A stretch of 64,000 nt of DNA from Hyphomonas sp. (GCF_018402285.1 NZ_JAGYJH010000003.1:1364001-1428000), one strand, 5' to 3'; positions 7,928-16,451 are shown, numbered from the stretch's first letter. Notes: a model not told the origin generated them from the sequence alone. Translations and numbers: made by a program.

Positions 7928-8408
7928 CATGAAGGCGATGGCCGCGACCATGTCTTGCAGGTCTTGTGTGTTTCACGCCGACGATGGGCGGGACCCAGAA
8001 CGCCGCCAACTTGTGTTATCCAGGCGACAGAAAGCAAGGTGTCCAGAAAACCCGCGGAAAACAAATCCTGTTGATTTGATCGCGCGAAAAATTTCGGTTT
8101 TTTCTGTCTCCTGAGAAGATCTCGCGATTCATGAAGACCCTGAACAGGTGCATCGGGCAGGGTCAGGAGCTGTGCCATAATTATTCGTATACAGACAAAA
8201 AAGGAATAAGGTTCAGGAGGCAGCCGCTCCGGGAGACTACAGCATCAGGCTGTAGGCTCCGAAGGTTGCCTGGCTGTTTACCTTAAGCCTCAATCGCACC
8301 CGCGCAGACAATCAGAACTTGCGCCATCCCTGCTTTTACGCTTCCTTCTGGTGTAGAGGGGATGCGAGAGCGCGGTTTGCCGCGGGACCCAGCCAGGAGC
8401 CTGATGCA
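7928..8408. other. 481-base gap with stem-loop and rnk remnant
   Basis: The first 45 bases still encode the lost C-terminus of the Rnk-like gene. Further on there is an AT-rich stretch near 8178-8212 and then a strong hairpin: GGAGACTACAGC (8232-8243) pairs with GCTGTAGGCTCC (8249-8260) with one mismatch and a 5-base loop. No T-tract follows, so it is not an obvious terminator. It could be part of the leader of the kinase at 8409 or a small RNA. I find no coding frame or GGAAC-type promoter here. Confidence 0.5.
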
Positions 8409-9443
8409 ATGCATCACAGTCCGGTACATGACGAAGTTTCGCCGGCGATCCAGACAGACGAGTTGTCAGCGAGCCTTTCCGATCCAATCCTCGCGGCGCT
8501 GTTCCACAGCAGCCGGGATTGTATCGAGGTCCTCGACCCGTCGGGCCGCATCCGGTTCATGAACCCGGCCGGGCTATCGGCACGTCAACTGAACGCGGAC
8601 GCCGATGTGATCGGCCGCCACTGGTGGGACCTCTGGCCGGCCGAAGCGCATGCCATGGTTCAGGAGGCAGCCTCCAAAGGCGCCGCCGGTGAAGCAACGG
8701 ATTTCCGCGGATTTGGTCCGACGGCGCGTGGGCGCCCGAAATGGTGGGACGTGCGGGTTGTGCCCATTCGGGACGCTTCGGGCGAAGTCAGCGGCGTGTT
8801 GGTCGTGTCCAAGGATGTGACCGATGCTGTCACCAACCGGAAGATGTACGACACGATCGCGCTGGAAATGCGCCACAGGCTCAAGAATGCCTTTTCCGTG
8901 GCAAGCGCGATTGCCAAGATCAGCGCGCGCCAGACACCCGAGCATCAATCTTTTGCCGAAGACCTTGTGAAGCGCTTCTCATCGCTGGCAGTGGCTCAGG
9001 CGAAGCTGGTGGACGCGGCCAGCGACTTTCCGCTTCGCTCGCTTGTTTCCGATCTGGTCGACGCCGCTGGCGTCAGCGGTGAAACGATCAATGTAAGCGG
9101 CTTGCCTGATTGCCTGGTTGACGAAGCGCAGATGCGGGTTATCGCGGTCGTGATCGGAGAGCTTACAACCAACTCCCTAAAATATGGCGCGCTGCGCAAT
9201 GGCGACGCCATCCATTGTTCAGGGCGCATCGAGGATGGGTGGCTTCACATCTTCTGGGTCGAGCCACTCGACGGTGCAACGCCTGACGAGACAGAAGAGA
9301 CGTCCTCGACGAGCACCGGTCTCACCGTCATTCAGCGTATCGTGACGTCTGCCGGCGGGCAGGTGTCGCGTGTGATGGATGCAGATGGCTTGCGGGTGGC
9401 GTTTTCCCTCGTCCACCAGAACGCCAGCGACGCTCAGGACTGA
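8409..9443 (+). CDS. soluble PAS sensor kinase, HWE/HisKA_2 type
   Basis: 344 residues from the ATG at 8409. A PAS domain (about 27-140, starting ILAALFHSSRDCIEVLDPSGRI) is followed by a HisKA_2/HWE-type phosphotransfer helix, EMRHRLKNAFSVASAI, with H156. The ATPase domain has an N-box GELTTNSLKYGAL near residues 245-258. There is no membrane segment, so it senses a cytosolic signal. Kinases of this type feed PhyR in the alphaproteobacterial stress response; phyR lies about 4 kb away, which makes it a candidate second input. The frame extends upstream to 8319, but that part is not kinase-like. Confidence 0.88.
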   Translation: MHHSPVHDEVSPAIQTDELSASLSDPILAALFHSSRDCIEVLDPSGRIRFMNPAGLSARQLNADADVIGRHWWDLWPAEAHAMVQEAASKGAAGEATDFRGFGPTARGRPKWWDVRVVPIRDASGEVSGVLVVSKDVTDAVTNRKMYDTIALEMRHRLKNAFSVASAIAKISARQTPEHQSFAEDLVKRFSSLAVAQAKLVDAASDFPLRSLVSDLVDAAGVSGETINVSGLPDCLVDEAQMRVIAVVIGELTTNSLKYGALRNGDAIHCSGRIEDGWLHIFWVEPLDGATPDETEETSSTSTGLTVIQRIVTSAGGQVSRVMDADGLRVAFSLVHQNASDAQD

Positions 9444-9466
9444 AGCAGCATCCCGAAAACGCATAA

Positions 9467-9496
9467 CCGCCACTCGGCGGGGCGGCCGAGTGGCGG
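9467..9496. terminator. bidirectional hairpin between convergent genes
   Basis: CCGCCACTCGGC (9467-9478) and GCCGAGTGGCGG (9485-9496) form a perfect 12-base-pair stem with a 6-base loop between the convergent kinase and CsbD genes. No T-tract is seen on either side, so it is only a likely terminator. Confidence 0.5.
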
Positions 9497-9578
9497 ACAG
9501 GCGCCATACGCGGGGTGGGGGGACGCTGACGTGACGCCTGGATTACTTTGCGTAGCAGTATGCTTCAAACGGACCGGA

Positions 9579-9773
9579 CTATTTGCGGTCTTTGTCGGTA
9601 GCCTTCTTCAGCTCGTCCTCGACTTTGCCAGCAGCGCGCTGGGCATCTCCCTTCAGTTCCTGAATGCGGCCTTCGGCTTCCAGCTTCCTGTCGCCCGTCA
9701 CTTTGCCTGCCGCTTCCTTGGTATTGCCTGCAACCTGGTTGCCGACGCCTTTAGCTGTGTTCTTGTTGGTCAT
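9579..9773 (-). CDS. CsbD-family stress protein
   Basis: 64 residues, highly charged and hydrophilic, with the CsbD signature: GVGNQVAGNTKEAAGKVTGD, then ELKGDAQRAAGKVEDELKKA. CsbD-like proteins are abundant general-stress proteins of unknown biochemical role. The ATG at 9773 has an AGGAGA site; an upstream in-frame ATG at 9794 lacks one. A perfect sigma-EcfG-type promoter lies at 9825-9850, so it is a probable member of the stress regulon encoded nearby. Confidence 0.92.
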   Translation of the reverse strand: MTNKNTAKGVGNQVAGNTKEAAGKVTGDRKLEAEGRIQELKGDAQRAAGKVEDELKKATDKDRK

Positions 9774-9824
9774 CTCGGTCTCCTGCCGTTTCACGGAATG
9801 CGCCTTTGTGACACACGCTGGAAC

Positions 9825-9850
9825 AACGCTTTCCGGCGGGATTCAGTTCC
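9825..9850 (-). promoter_or_regulatory. sigma-EcfG promoter of csbD-like gene
   Basis: On the minus strand GGAAC (9850-9846), a 17-base spacer, then CGTT (9828-9825). This is the known -35/-10 pattern of alphaproteobacterial EcfG sigma factors. It lies 51 bases before the CsbD start. Confidence 0.85.
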
Positions 9851-9894
9851 CTGACATTTTCGAAATGTTTTCGGCGCGTTTTTCGCGGATCGAA

Positions 9895-9920
9895 AGAAAA
9901 AGGGCGCCCGGAGGCGCCCT
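9895..9920 (-). terminator. Rho-independent terminator of DUF1328 gene
   Basis: AGGGCGCC (9901-9908) pairs with GGCGCCCT (9913-9920) around a 4-base loop; on the minus strand the stem is followed by a T-rich run (9894-9900). Confidence 0.75.
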
Positions 9921-9951
9921 TGAACTTTTGCAATAACAGTTGTTACTGCAG

Positions 9952-10125
9952 TCAGCTAATGCTCCGTCCACGGAGCGCCCTTGCAACGAAGGTAATCACG
10001 AGAAGCGCGAGGAAAACGAAGAACAGGATCTTGGCAATACTTGCAGCAGCGCCGGCGATTCCGCCGAAGCCGAGCAGTGCAGCGATGATCGCGAGGATAA
10101 AGAATGTCAATGCCCAACCAAGCAT
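9952..10125 (-). CDS. DUF1328 (YtjA-like) small membrane protein
   Basis: 57 residues: [20 protein letters not shown], then [19 protein letters not shown] and [14 protein letters not shown]. This is a close match to the DUF1328/YtjA family of two-segment inner-membrane proteins. Function is unknown; members are often stress-induced. An AAAGGAGA ribosome site precedes the ATG, and a sigma-EcfG promoter lies upstream at 10179-10203. It is followed by its own terminator, so it is a single-gene unit. Confidence 0.92.
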   Translation of the reverse strand: MLGWALTFFILAIIAALLGFGGIAGAAASIAKILFFVFLALLVITFVARALRGRSIS

Positions 10126-10178
10126 GGGGATCTCCTTTGTCTGTGTCTCTGACCAGGTATTCGGGTCCGTGAAAAGCC

Positions 10179-10203
10179 AACGCGCCGGGTTCTTTTAGGT
10201 TCC
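10179..10203 (-). promoter_or_regulatory. sigma-EcfG promoter of DUF1328 gene
   Basis: Minus strand: GGAAC (10203-10199), 16-base spacer, CGTT (10182-10179), 53 bases before the start of the DUF1328 gene. Confidence 0.85.
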
Positions 10204-10229
10204 GGAGAATGTGTCAGTAACCAGCATAT

Positions 10230-12067
10230 TTAAAGAGGCCATACCCAGAGCAGCATCGGTGTTGCCGTTGCAACCACGATGATTTCCAGGGGCAGGCCAA
10301 GTCGCCAGTAGTCGCCGAAACGGAAGCCGCCCGGACCCAGGATGAGTGCATTGTTCTGGTGGCCGATGGGCGTCAGGAACGCGCAGGAGGCGCCGACAGC
10401 AACGGCCATGAGATAGGTATCAGGGTTGACCTGCAATTGCGCCGCCACGCCAAGGGCGATCGGGCACATGACGGCAGCGGTGGCGGCATTGTTCATGAAG
10501 TCCGAGAGCGACATGGTGACGACCAGCAGAATGATGAGTGTCAACACCGGATTAGCGCCGCCGGATGCATTGATGAGCCCTTTCGCCAGAAGATCGGCCG
10601 CGCCCGTGGTCGACATGGCTCCGGCGACCGGGATGAGTGCTCCGAGCAGAATAATGACGGGCCAGTCGATTGGCTCATACAGTTTGCGCAGGGGCACGAT
10701 CTTGAAGACCGCCACAGCGAGCACGCCTGCTGCGAAGGTTATTGCCGCGGGGAGCAGACCAAACGCGGCGCCAGTAACGGCCAATATCATGATGCTCGCC
10801 GCGAGCAGCGCCTTGCGGGTGTCGGGGATCTTAAGCGGACGCTCGGCGAGCGGAACACATCCATAGCGGTTGGCGAATTCCAGGATCGCGTCCGAAGTCC
10901 CTTGCACCAGCAGCACGTCTCCAGATCGGATGGGCGTAGAATTCAGCCGCGCCATGGAGTTCTTTCCGTCCCGCGACAACGCAATCAGGTTAACCCCGAA
11001 CTCCCGGCGCAAGTCGATATGCTTGATTGACAAGCCAAGAAGCGGCGCGTTCGGACGCACCGCGAGTTCCATGAGAATGACGTCGCCGGATTGAAGCCGG
11101 CTTTCAGTCTTGTTGTCCCTTTCTTCTTTTTCAGGGTCGCCGGCGCTGCCTGTATCAGCTGCCTCGTCTTCTTTGGGGGCCTTTTCGACAGCGTCGAGTG
11201 TCAGACCGAGTTTGGAGAGGGCATCGCCAATGGCGGCAGGGTCGGCCTCGATCACCAGGACGTCATCGGCGTGCACTTCCCGGTAAGGGCTCGGCGCAGA
11301 GATGCGCCGGTCATTGCGCAGGAGGCTGACGATCTGCGCGTCGGTCGTATCGAGCTGATACTCGATATCGCGCAGGGACTGGCCGATGATCGAGGAATCC
11401 CTTTGACCCTCGCTTCCATAATGTAGGGCGCGGTCTCGAAACTGGAGAGATCCGTGCGGGCACGGGCCGGCACGAGTTTCCACGCCAGGGCAATGAAGAG
11501 CATGCCGGCAGCGGTCACGGCGAGACCGACCGGCGCAAAATCGAACATGGTGAAGTTGCTGCTGTCTCCCTCGCCGCTGAAGCCGGCGACGATGAGGTTG
11601 GGCGGTGTACCGGTCAGTGTCGTCATTCCGCCAAGGATCGACGCAAATGAAACGGGCATCAGCACCCGCCCCGGTGAGATTCCCAATCTTCCGGCTGTCT
11701 TGATTGCCACGGGCATCAGCAGGGCAAGCGCGCCGACATTGTTCATGAATGCCGAAAGACCCGCGGCCAGCGCCGACAGGGCAATGATCGAAACGGTCGC
11801 GCCAGAGGCGGAGGGAAGGAGCCGGGATGTGAGCGTATCCACCACCCCTGTTGTCTGCAGGGAGAAGCTGAGGATCAGGACTGATGCAACGGTAATGACG
11901 GCCGGATTTCCGAAGCCGGAAAAGGCCAATGCCGGATCAACCAGCCCGGTGATCACACAGGTGATCAGCGCCCCGAGCGCAACGAGGTCGTGACGCCACT
12001 TTCCCCATATGAAGAGAAGCGCCGTGACGGCCAAAATGGCAAAAATGCCGGCTTGCTGGATTGTCAT
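10230..12067 (-). pseudogene. SLC13-family transporter with RCK_C domains, single frameshift
   Basis: Read across one frameshift this is a roughly 612-residue SLC13/DASS permease. The N-terminal half (12067 to about 11402) carries membrane segments and the SNTAAA-like motif in the form AFMNNVGALALLMPV, plus GTPPNLIVAG. After AYIMEARVKG-type sequence the frame changes near the CCC/TTT run at 11399-11404. The other frame continues with IIGQSLRDIEYQLDTTDAQIVSLLRNDRR (first RCK_C domain), a second RCK_C domain with SIKHIDLRREFGVNLIALSRDG, and the C-terminal membrane half with DFMNNAATAAVMCPIALGVA. One missing base explains it. It could be a real inactivation or a sequence error; both halves otherwise look functional. 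Confidence 0.8.
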
Positions 12068-12102
12068 AGGTGTGTCCCCGATCTGGCCAGATCAAGCGAG
12101 TG

Positions 12103-12537
12103 TCAGATCAGACGGGACAGCATGCGGTCAACTATGCCCGCGCCGGCATGGGGGGCTCGTGTCACGGCATAGGCCGCGGCACCCACGCCAAGCAGGGTGA
12201 GGATAGGCCGCTTATCCACCATCTTGCTGACGGCATTGAGGGACATGCCGGTCAGCGTGTCCAGGGTGTCGTCCCGGATGTAGGCCACCGTGTTTGCTGC
12301 CGCAGCCGTGACGCCGGAAAGCTCCGCCTCCATTGGAACAGAGGGGCGCGTAGCTGACCAAATGGCCGCTGCAGCGGTCATGCTCAAGATTGCGCCCACG
12401 AGCGCAGCCGACCCCGCCAGACCAAGCCACGGCGTCATCGCCACGATGGCCGCCCAGGTCAGAGCGCCCGCACCGGCGAGACCAATCACGGACCCGCCGG
12501 CTATCAGGATGGCGCGAAGTTTCAGGCTTCCCAGCAT
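12103..12537 (-). CDS. small membrane protein, unknown function (stress-linked)
   Basis: 144 residues starting MLGSLKLRAILIAGG. Two adjacent hydrophobic segments (about 8-33 and 37-62) are followed by a soluble Ala-rich region and a short hydrophobic patch (ILTLLGVGAAAYAV). The layout resembles holin-like/DUF membrane partners of YqjD-type proteins, but I do not recognise the family. It starts 10 bases after the YqjD-like gene ends, so both are expressed from the sigma-EcfG promoter at 12924-12948. The frame extends to 12669, but that part overlaps the upstream gene and has no ribosome site. Confidence 0.75.
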   Translation of the reverse strand: MLGSLKLRAILIAGGSVIGLAGAGALTWAAIVAMTPWLGLAGSAALVGAILSMTAAAAIWSATRPSVPMEAELSGVTAAAANTVAYIRDDTLDTLTGMSLNAVSKMVDKRPILTLLGVGAAAYAVTRAPHAGAGIVDRMLSRLI

Positions 12538-12547
12538 GCCTGTGCCC

Positions 12548-12892
12548 TTAACGGCGTGCGAGCAGGGCGAGGAGTACGCCGGCGCCGCCAGCGGCACCAA
12601 CGGACATAAGCGGGCGTTCACGGATAGTGTCCTGAATTTTGTCGCGCGCATTGGCAGCCTTGTCGGCAACCGTTTCAGCTCCGTGCTGTGCCTTGACGAC
12701 TTTGTCGCCGACAGCGCGGCCGAGATGTTCGGTGAAGTGGTTGGCAGAGGATTTCACAGCGGAGACAAAAGTCTCGGCAGCTTCCTGCGCAGCATACAGA
12801 TCGTGTTTGGCAGCGACTGCGGCGGCAGATTTCTTGTCGCGACCGTTTCCACGGCCACGCGACTTACGGGTAGAGGTTTGGGGGGTAGCCAT
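12548..12892 (-). CDS. YqjD/ElaB-like (DUF883-type) membrane-anchored protein
   Basis: 114 residues. A basic N-terminus (TSTRKSRGRGNGRDKK) leads into a long amphipathic helical region (AAQEAAETFVSAVKSSANHFTEHLG) and a C-terminal hydrophobic anchor preceded by IRERPLMSVGAAGGAGVLLALLARR. That ERP...GxGxLLGxLL-like end is typical of the YqjD/ElaB group, inner-membrane proteins linked to ribosomes and stationary phase. The ATG at 12892 follows AAAGGAGAAAG. A sigma-EcfG promoter lies 31 bases upstream. Confidence 0.85.
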   Translation of the reverse strand: MATPQTSTRKSRGRGNGRDKKSAAAVAAKHDLYAAQEAAETFVSAVKSSANHFTEHLGRAVGDKVVKAQHGAETVADKAANARDKIQDTIRERPLMSVGAAGGAGVLLALLARR

Positions 12893-12923
12893 CGCTTTCT
12901 CCTTTGAATGTCCTTTAAGGAAC

Positions 12924-12948
12924 AACGAAGGAGAAAGCCAAAGGTTCC
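12924..12948 (-). promoter_or_regulatory. sigma-EcfG promoter of YqjD-like operon
   Basis: Minus strand: GGAAC (12948-12944), 16-base spacer, CGTT (12927-12924), just before the YqjD-like gene and immediately after phyR. Confidence 0.85.
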
Positions 12949-12957
12949 ATTTTTTCC

Positions 12958-13746
12958 TCAGGTTTGCGGCTCTGTCTGGGTGTGGAAGAAGAGGGCCTGG
13001 CTGATGGCAGCTTTCACCGTGTCATCCTGGAAGGGCTTTGTGATCAGGTAGGTCGGCTCAGGGCGTTCTCCCGTCAGCAGGCGCTCCGGGAAGGCCGTAA
13101 TGAAGATGACCGGCAGGTCGAAATCGGCAAGGATATCCTGCACCGCGTCAATTCCCGACGAATTGTCTGCAAGCTGAACATCACAGAGGATCAGGCCGGG
13201 TTTTAGCTTGCGGGCAAGGTCGACGGCTTGTTTGCGCGTGGCGGCATTGCCGGCAAAGGTGTGGCCCAGATCCTCGACCAGGTTTGCAAGATCGGCCGCA
13301 ATGATCGGCTCATCCTCAATGATCAGGACCGATGTCGACAGCTCCTGCTCGATTTCGCGATGGGCTGCATCGATCAGCTGGTCGATTTCAGCCACAGACT
13401 TTTCGAGAATCTCGCTCGCTTCCTTCCGGCTGAACCCTTCCAGCGTCGTCAGCAGGAAGGCCTGGCGCTGGATCGGGGCCAGTTTGCGCAGGCGCGCCTG
13501 TGGCGAGCTGCCAGATTGCCTGCCGGCAGTTTCCAGTTTCGCGCCTGTGGTTGACCAAATCGCGTGGAAAAATCGATAAAGTGTGGCCCGCGGCGATGAT
13601 CCCTCGATCAGCAGGCTGGGGTCTTCGCTCAGGGCTTCAAGGCAGGCGCGGATGTAGGCGTCCCCGCTCTCCTGTGAACCTGTCAGGGCGCGCGCGTAAC
13701 GGCGCAGGAAAGGAAGATGCGGGCCGTATTGGGCGATCAGACTCAT
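12958..13746 (-). CDS. phyR: PhyR, sigma-mimic response regulator of the general stress response
   Basis: 262 residues with the inverted PhyR order. The N-terminal half (about 1-135) resembles ECF sigma regions 2 and 4 (FLRRYARALTGSQESGDAYI, LAPIQRQAFLLTTLEGFSRKEASEIL). The C-terminal half (about 138-255) is a receiver with E144/D145, phosphoacceptor D189 (LILCDVQLAD), FITAFPE and ITKPF. Known mechanism: phosphorylated PhyR binds the anti-sigma factor NepR and frees EcfG. It is divergent from nepR-ecfG-phyK, the standard arrangement. I see no GGAAC promoter on its own strand. Confidence 0.97.
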   Translation of the reverse strand: MSLIAQYGPHLPFLRRYARALTGSQESGDAYIRACLEALSEDPSLLIEGSSPRATLYRFFHAIWSTTGAKLETAGRQSGSSPQARLRKLAPIQRQAFLLTTLEGFSRKEASEILEKSVAEIDQLIDAAHREIEQELSTSVLIIEDEPIIAADLANLVEDLGHTFAGNAATRKQAVDLARKLKPGLILCDVQLADNSSGIDAVQDILADFDLPVIFITAFPERLLTGERPEPTYLITKPFQDDTVKAAISQALFFHTQTEPQT

Positions 13747-13839
13747 AAGGGAACCTCTTAGCTATCTGAGCGCTACAACGCGTGGAAAGCAGATTGGTTT
13801 CATGCGCTGCAAATTTTTTCATTATGTGCAGTATGCCGT

Positions 13840-13864
13840 GGAACCTATGCAGGATCGGGGCGTT
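13840..13864 (+). promoter_or_regulatory. sigma-EcfG promoter of nepR-ecfG-phyK
   Basis: GGAAC (13840-13844), 16-base spacer, CGTT (13861-13864), 72 bases before nepR. It provides the positive autoregulation usual for this system. Confidence 0.88.
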
Positions 13865-13936
13865 TATGGCACGAATATGGCCGCTTTGCTTCCGCTGGGC
13901 GCAGGCCAGCGGATAATCAGAATTTAAGGCAAGACC

Positions 13937-14146
13937 ATGGGTGATGCAGGAAAGCTGAACGGAAAAGACCCTGACGGCCGTGGTGGCCAGCGCCGTCTCG
14001 GCAACCGGGCAATCGGTGAGCGCCTCCGTCAGATGTATGATGGCGTCGTCGGCGAGTCTGTGCCGGATGACTTCTTCAAACTGCTGGAACAGGCAGAAGC
14101 CAAAGCCAGGTCAGGAAACACGTCGCAGACTGACGGTGAAGCATGA
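13937..14146 (+). CDS. nepR: NepR anti-sigma factor
   Basis: 69 residues, small and charged. The core matches NepR: AIGERLRQMYDGVVGESVPDDFFKLLEQAE, the two helices that clamp EcfG or, alternatively, the sigma-like half of phosphorylated PhyR. The ends are disordered-looking. The stop overlaps the ecfG start by 4 bases (ATGA), coupling anti-sigma and sigma synthesis. It lies between phyR (divergent) and ecfG, as expected. Confidence 0.96.
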   Translation: MGDAGKLNGKDPDGRGGQRRLGNRAIGERLRQMYDGVVGESVPDDFFKLLEQAEAKARSGNTSQTDGEA

Positions 14147-14748
14147 CCGCCCCCCGGGCACTGTCCCTGTCAGACTTCAAGGCGGCCCTTATGGAGGTGA
14201 CGCCGCATCTGCGCGCATTCGCGCGCAGCCTGTGCGGAAATCCTACCCAAGCCGATGACCTCGTCCAGGACGCTCTGCTGAAGGCATGGAATGCTCGCGA
14301 GAGCTATGCAGAGAACACAAGCTTCAAGGCGTGGACCTTTACCATCCTTCGCAACGCGTTCTATTCGGAAAAACGGCGTAGCTGGCGCTCGACAGCGCTC
14401 GAGCCGGGCGTCGCCGAGGCAACCCTGGTCGCCTCAGATGATCCCGACAAAGGAGTGGAACTCGTAGCCTTGCGCAATGCCCTCGAGCATCTCCCGCAGG
14501 ACCAGCGCGAAGCGATCATCCTCATCGGCGCTGGCGGCATGGCCTATGACGAGGCTGCCGAGATCGTCGGTTGCGCCGTGGGTACCATCAAGAGCCGCGT
14601 CAGCCGGGCCCGCAAGGCGCTGGCAGAGATCTTGAACAGTGAAGAGGGCGTACCTTCAGGTGCCAGCGGGTCGAATGTGACATCGGGCGAAGTCGCGTTC
14701 AATGACATCATGGGCCAGGTCGACGTCCTCAGCCGGCAAAACGGATGA
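14143..14748 (+). CDS. ecfG: EcfG extracytoplasmic-function sigma factor
   Basis: 201 residues. Region 2 (about 20-85) has LRAFARSLCGNPTQADDLVQDALLKAW and FKAWTFTILRNAFYSEKR; region 4 (about 105-165) has LEHLPQDQREAIILIGAGGMAYDEAAEIVGCAVGTIKSRVSRAR. This is the ECF15 (EcfG) group, which reads GGAAC-N16/17-CGTT promoters; six such sites occur within 7 kb. An unusual 35-residue tail follows region 4 (SGASGSNVTSGE...). It overlaps both nepR and the kinase gene by 4 bases. Confidence 0.96.
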   Translation: MTAPRALSLSDFKAALMEVTPHLRAFARSLCGNPTQADDLVQDALLKAWNARESYAENTSFKAWTFTILRNAFYSEKRRSWRSTALEPGVAEATLVASDDPDKGVELVALRNALEHLPQDQREAIILIGAGGMAYDEAAEIVGCAVGTIKSRVSRARKALAEILNSEEGVPSGASGSNVTSGEVAFNDIMGQVDVLSRQNG

Positions 14749-16451
14749 TGCCAGAAAGCGGGGACGGACGCAGCAGGCGGAGCCGCCTCAGCCTCAGGCT
14801 GCAGGTGATTGCCGCCATGGCGTTCGTCCTCAGCCCGCTCCTGATTATGGGCGCCATTCACGCCTGGAGCGAGCAGCAGTTCTCCGAGAAACTCCGTTTC
14901 CACGAAATCCAGCAGACCGCGCAGGATCATTTCCGTCAGACCGATGCCATGCTCATGCGGGCACGTATCGCGTTGCAGATGATCACGACTGCTGATCGCG
15001 AGTGGACATGCCCGCAAATCGGTCAGCGCTTCTCCGCGCTCGAGCTGCCGTTGCGAAACACCCTCCGCTTTGATGCCGAAGGCCTCCTGACCTGCAGCGA
15101 AATCGGGGAGGGGTTGGTCGGTATGCCGATGCCCCAACTGGAATGGAACGACCGCCTGCGCAGAGGGGTCGAGGCCATAGAGGTCAGTGGACAGCGCGGG
15201 ATGGCCCTGGGGGATCCATCGATCTACCTGCTGCGCCGCCAGCATGACGAGGCCGGGGTTTTTACTGGTTCGATCGCCATGAGCTTGTCTCTGGAAGACA
15301 TTGTCGCACGTATTTCGCGGTCCCAGTCGAGCGGCGTAACCGTGTCGCTGGTGGTGCCGGGCGGGCAGGTCGTCGGATCGAACATCGTTGCCGGCGTTCC
15401 GATGGAATGGATCAGCGAAGGCGCAGCGCTCGACCGGAAGACATATCGTCTGTCACCCGATCAGGGCCCGCCGCTGGATGTCGTGCTGCTGCCTCTCTCT
15501 GCAGAAGGGCTCTGGCTGATGGTCGGGTCGCCCGCGCCGCCGCAACGGGTCGAAGTTATCCTGGCATTTCTTGTGCCGATCCTGGCCTATCTCGCCGCGC
15601 TTCTTGCCGCGAGCTGGATCGCTGATGCGATGGTCCTGCGTTGGCTTGAGCGGATCCGGCTCCGGATTCTGGATATGCGCAGTTCGGCAAAATACGCGCT
15701 GCTGGCGCCGGAATTGTCGCGCGCGCCGCGCGAAGTGCAACAGGTGGCCGAAGCCTTCGACGACCTGACGTCCCGTGTTTCCACGCATGAGTCGGACCTT
15801 CAGAGCGCGCTTCTGCAGATGAAGCTGGCCTTCCGCGAGGTACATCACAGGGTCAAGAACAACCTGCAAGTGATGCTCAGCATGCTGAAACTTCAGGGCA
15901 GGGGCGAGGCATTGCCTGAGACCCAGAGCGCCCTGAAGGTCGCGGCGCACCGAGTGGCGATGATGGCGGCAGTTCATCACACTCTCCTGAATGAGGGAAA
16001 TCTGGACTCTGTTGAAGCACTCGACCTGTTCAATGCCATCTCCAACCAGGTGGACGAGCAACAGGGCTGGGTTGATGGCGGGCGTCACCTCATTCCGGAT
16101 GTGACGCCGGGGCCTTTACCCGCCGACATGGCAGTTCCCCTCGGCATGTTTGTTCTGGAGGCAGTGGGCCTCCTCTGCCCGGAAGCAGGCAGCGATGAAA
16201 ATACAGACATCGTTCTGCACTTTGACCGTCAGAGTGAGGGCGCGTGCTGCCTCACCCTGACCTGCAAGGGCGGCGATGAAGAGAGCGATGCGGCAATGGA
16301 CCGTGACACCAGCCTGTTCCTGTCGGCCTTTGCCCGTCAGATCGGCGGCTCGGTGTCAGTAGGCCCGCATGAGGATGGCCTGATCGCGATTGAGCTTGAA
16401 TTTCATGTCGACGCGCAGGACCAGACCAGCAGTCTGCTTCAGCCAAAATGA
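14745..16451 (+). CDS. membrane sensor kinase of the general stress response (PhyK-like)
   Basis: 568 residues. Membrane segment 1 at about 18-40, a periplasmic sensor region of about 225 residues with a Cys pair-like feature (WTCPQIG, LLTCSEIG), membrane segment 2 at about 267-295, a HAMP-like linker, then the HisKA_2 helix EVHHRVKNNLQVMLSMLKLQ with H368 as likely phosphoacceptor, and a degenerate C-terminal ATPase domain. The ATGA overlap with ecfG and the HRVKNNLQ motif identify it as the PhyK-type kinase that phosphorylates PhyR. The ATPase domain is less conserved than usual, with no clear N-box. Confidence 0.9.
   Translation: MMPESGDGRSRRSRLSLRLQVIAAMAFVLSPLLIMGAIHAWSEQQFSEKLRFHEIQQTAQDHFRQTDAMLMRARIALQMITTADREWTCPQIGQRFSALELPLRNTLRFDAEGLLTCSEIGEGLVGMPMPQLEWNDRLRRGVEAIEVSGQRGMALGDPSIYLLRRQHDEAGVFTGSIAMSLSLEDIVARISRSQSSGVTVSLVVPGGQVVGSNIVAGVPMEWISEGAALDRKTYRLSPDQGPPLDVVLLPLSAEGLWLMVGSPAPPQRVEVILAFLVPILAYLAALLAASWIADAMVLRWLERIRLRILDMRSSAKYALLAPELSRAPREVQQVAEAFDDLTSRVSTHESDLQSALLQMKLAFREVHHRVKNNLQVMLSMLKLQGRGEALPETQSALKVAAHRVAMMAAVHHTLLNEGNLDSVEALDLFNAISNQVDEQQGWVDGGRHLIPDVTPGPLPADMAVPLGMFVLEAVGLLCPEAGSDENTDIVLHFDRQSEGACCLTLTCKGGDEESDAAMDRDTSLFLSAFARQIGGSVSVGPHEDGLIAIELEFHVDAQDQTSSLLQPK

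Noticed and set aside
11399..11404. Programmed -1 frameshift signal in the SLC13 gene
   Set aside because: The in-frame codons AAA GGG do not form a standard X-XXY-YYZ slippery heptamer, so a plain indel is simpler.
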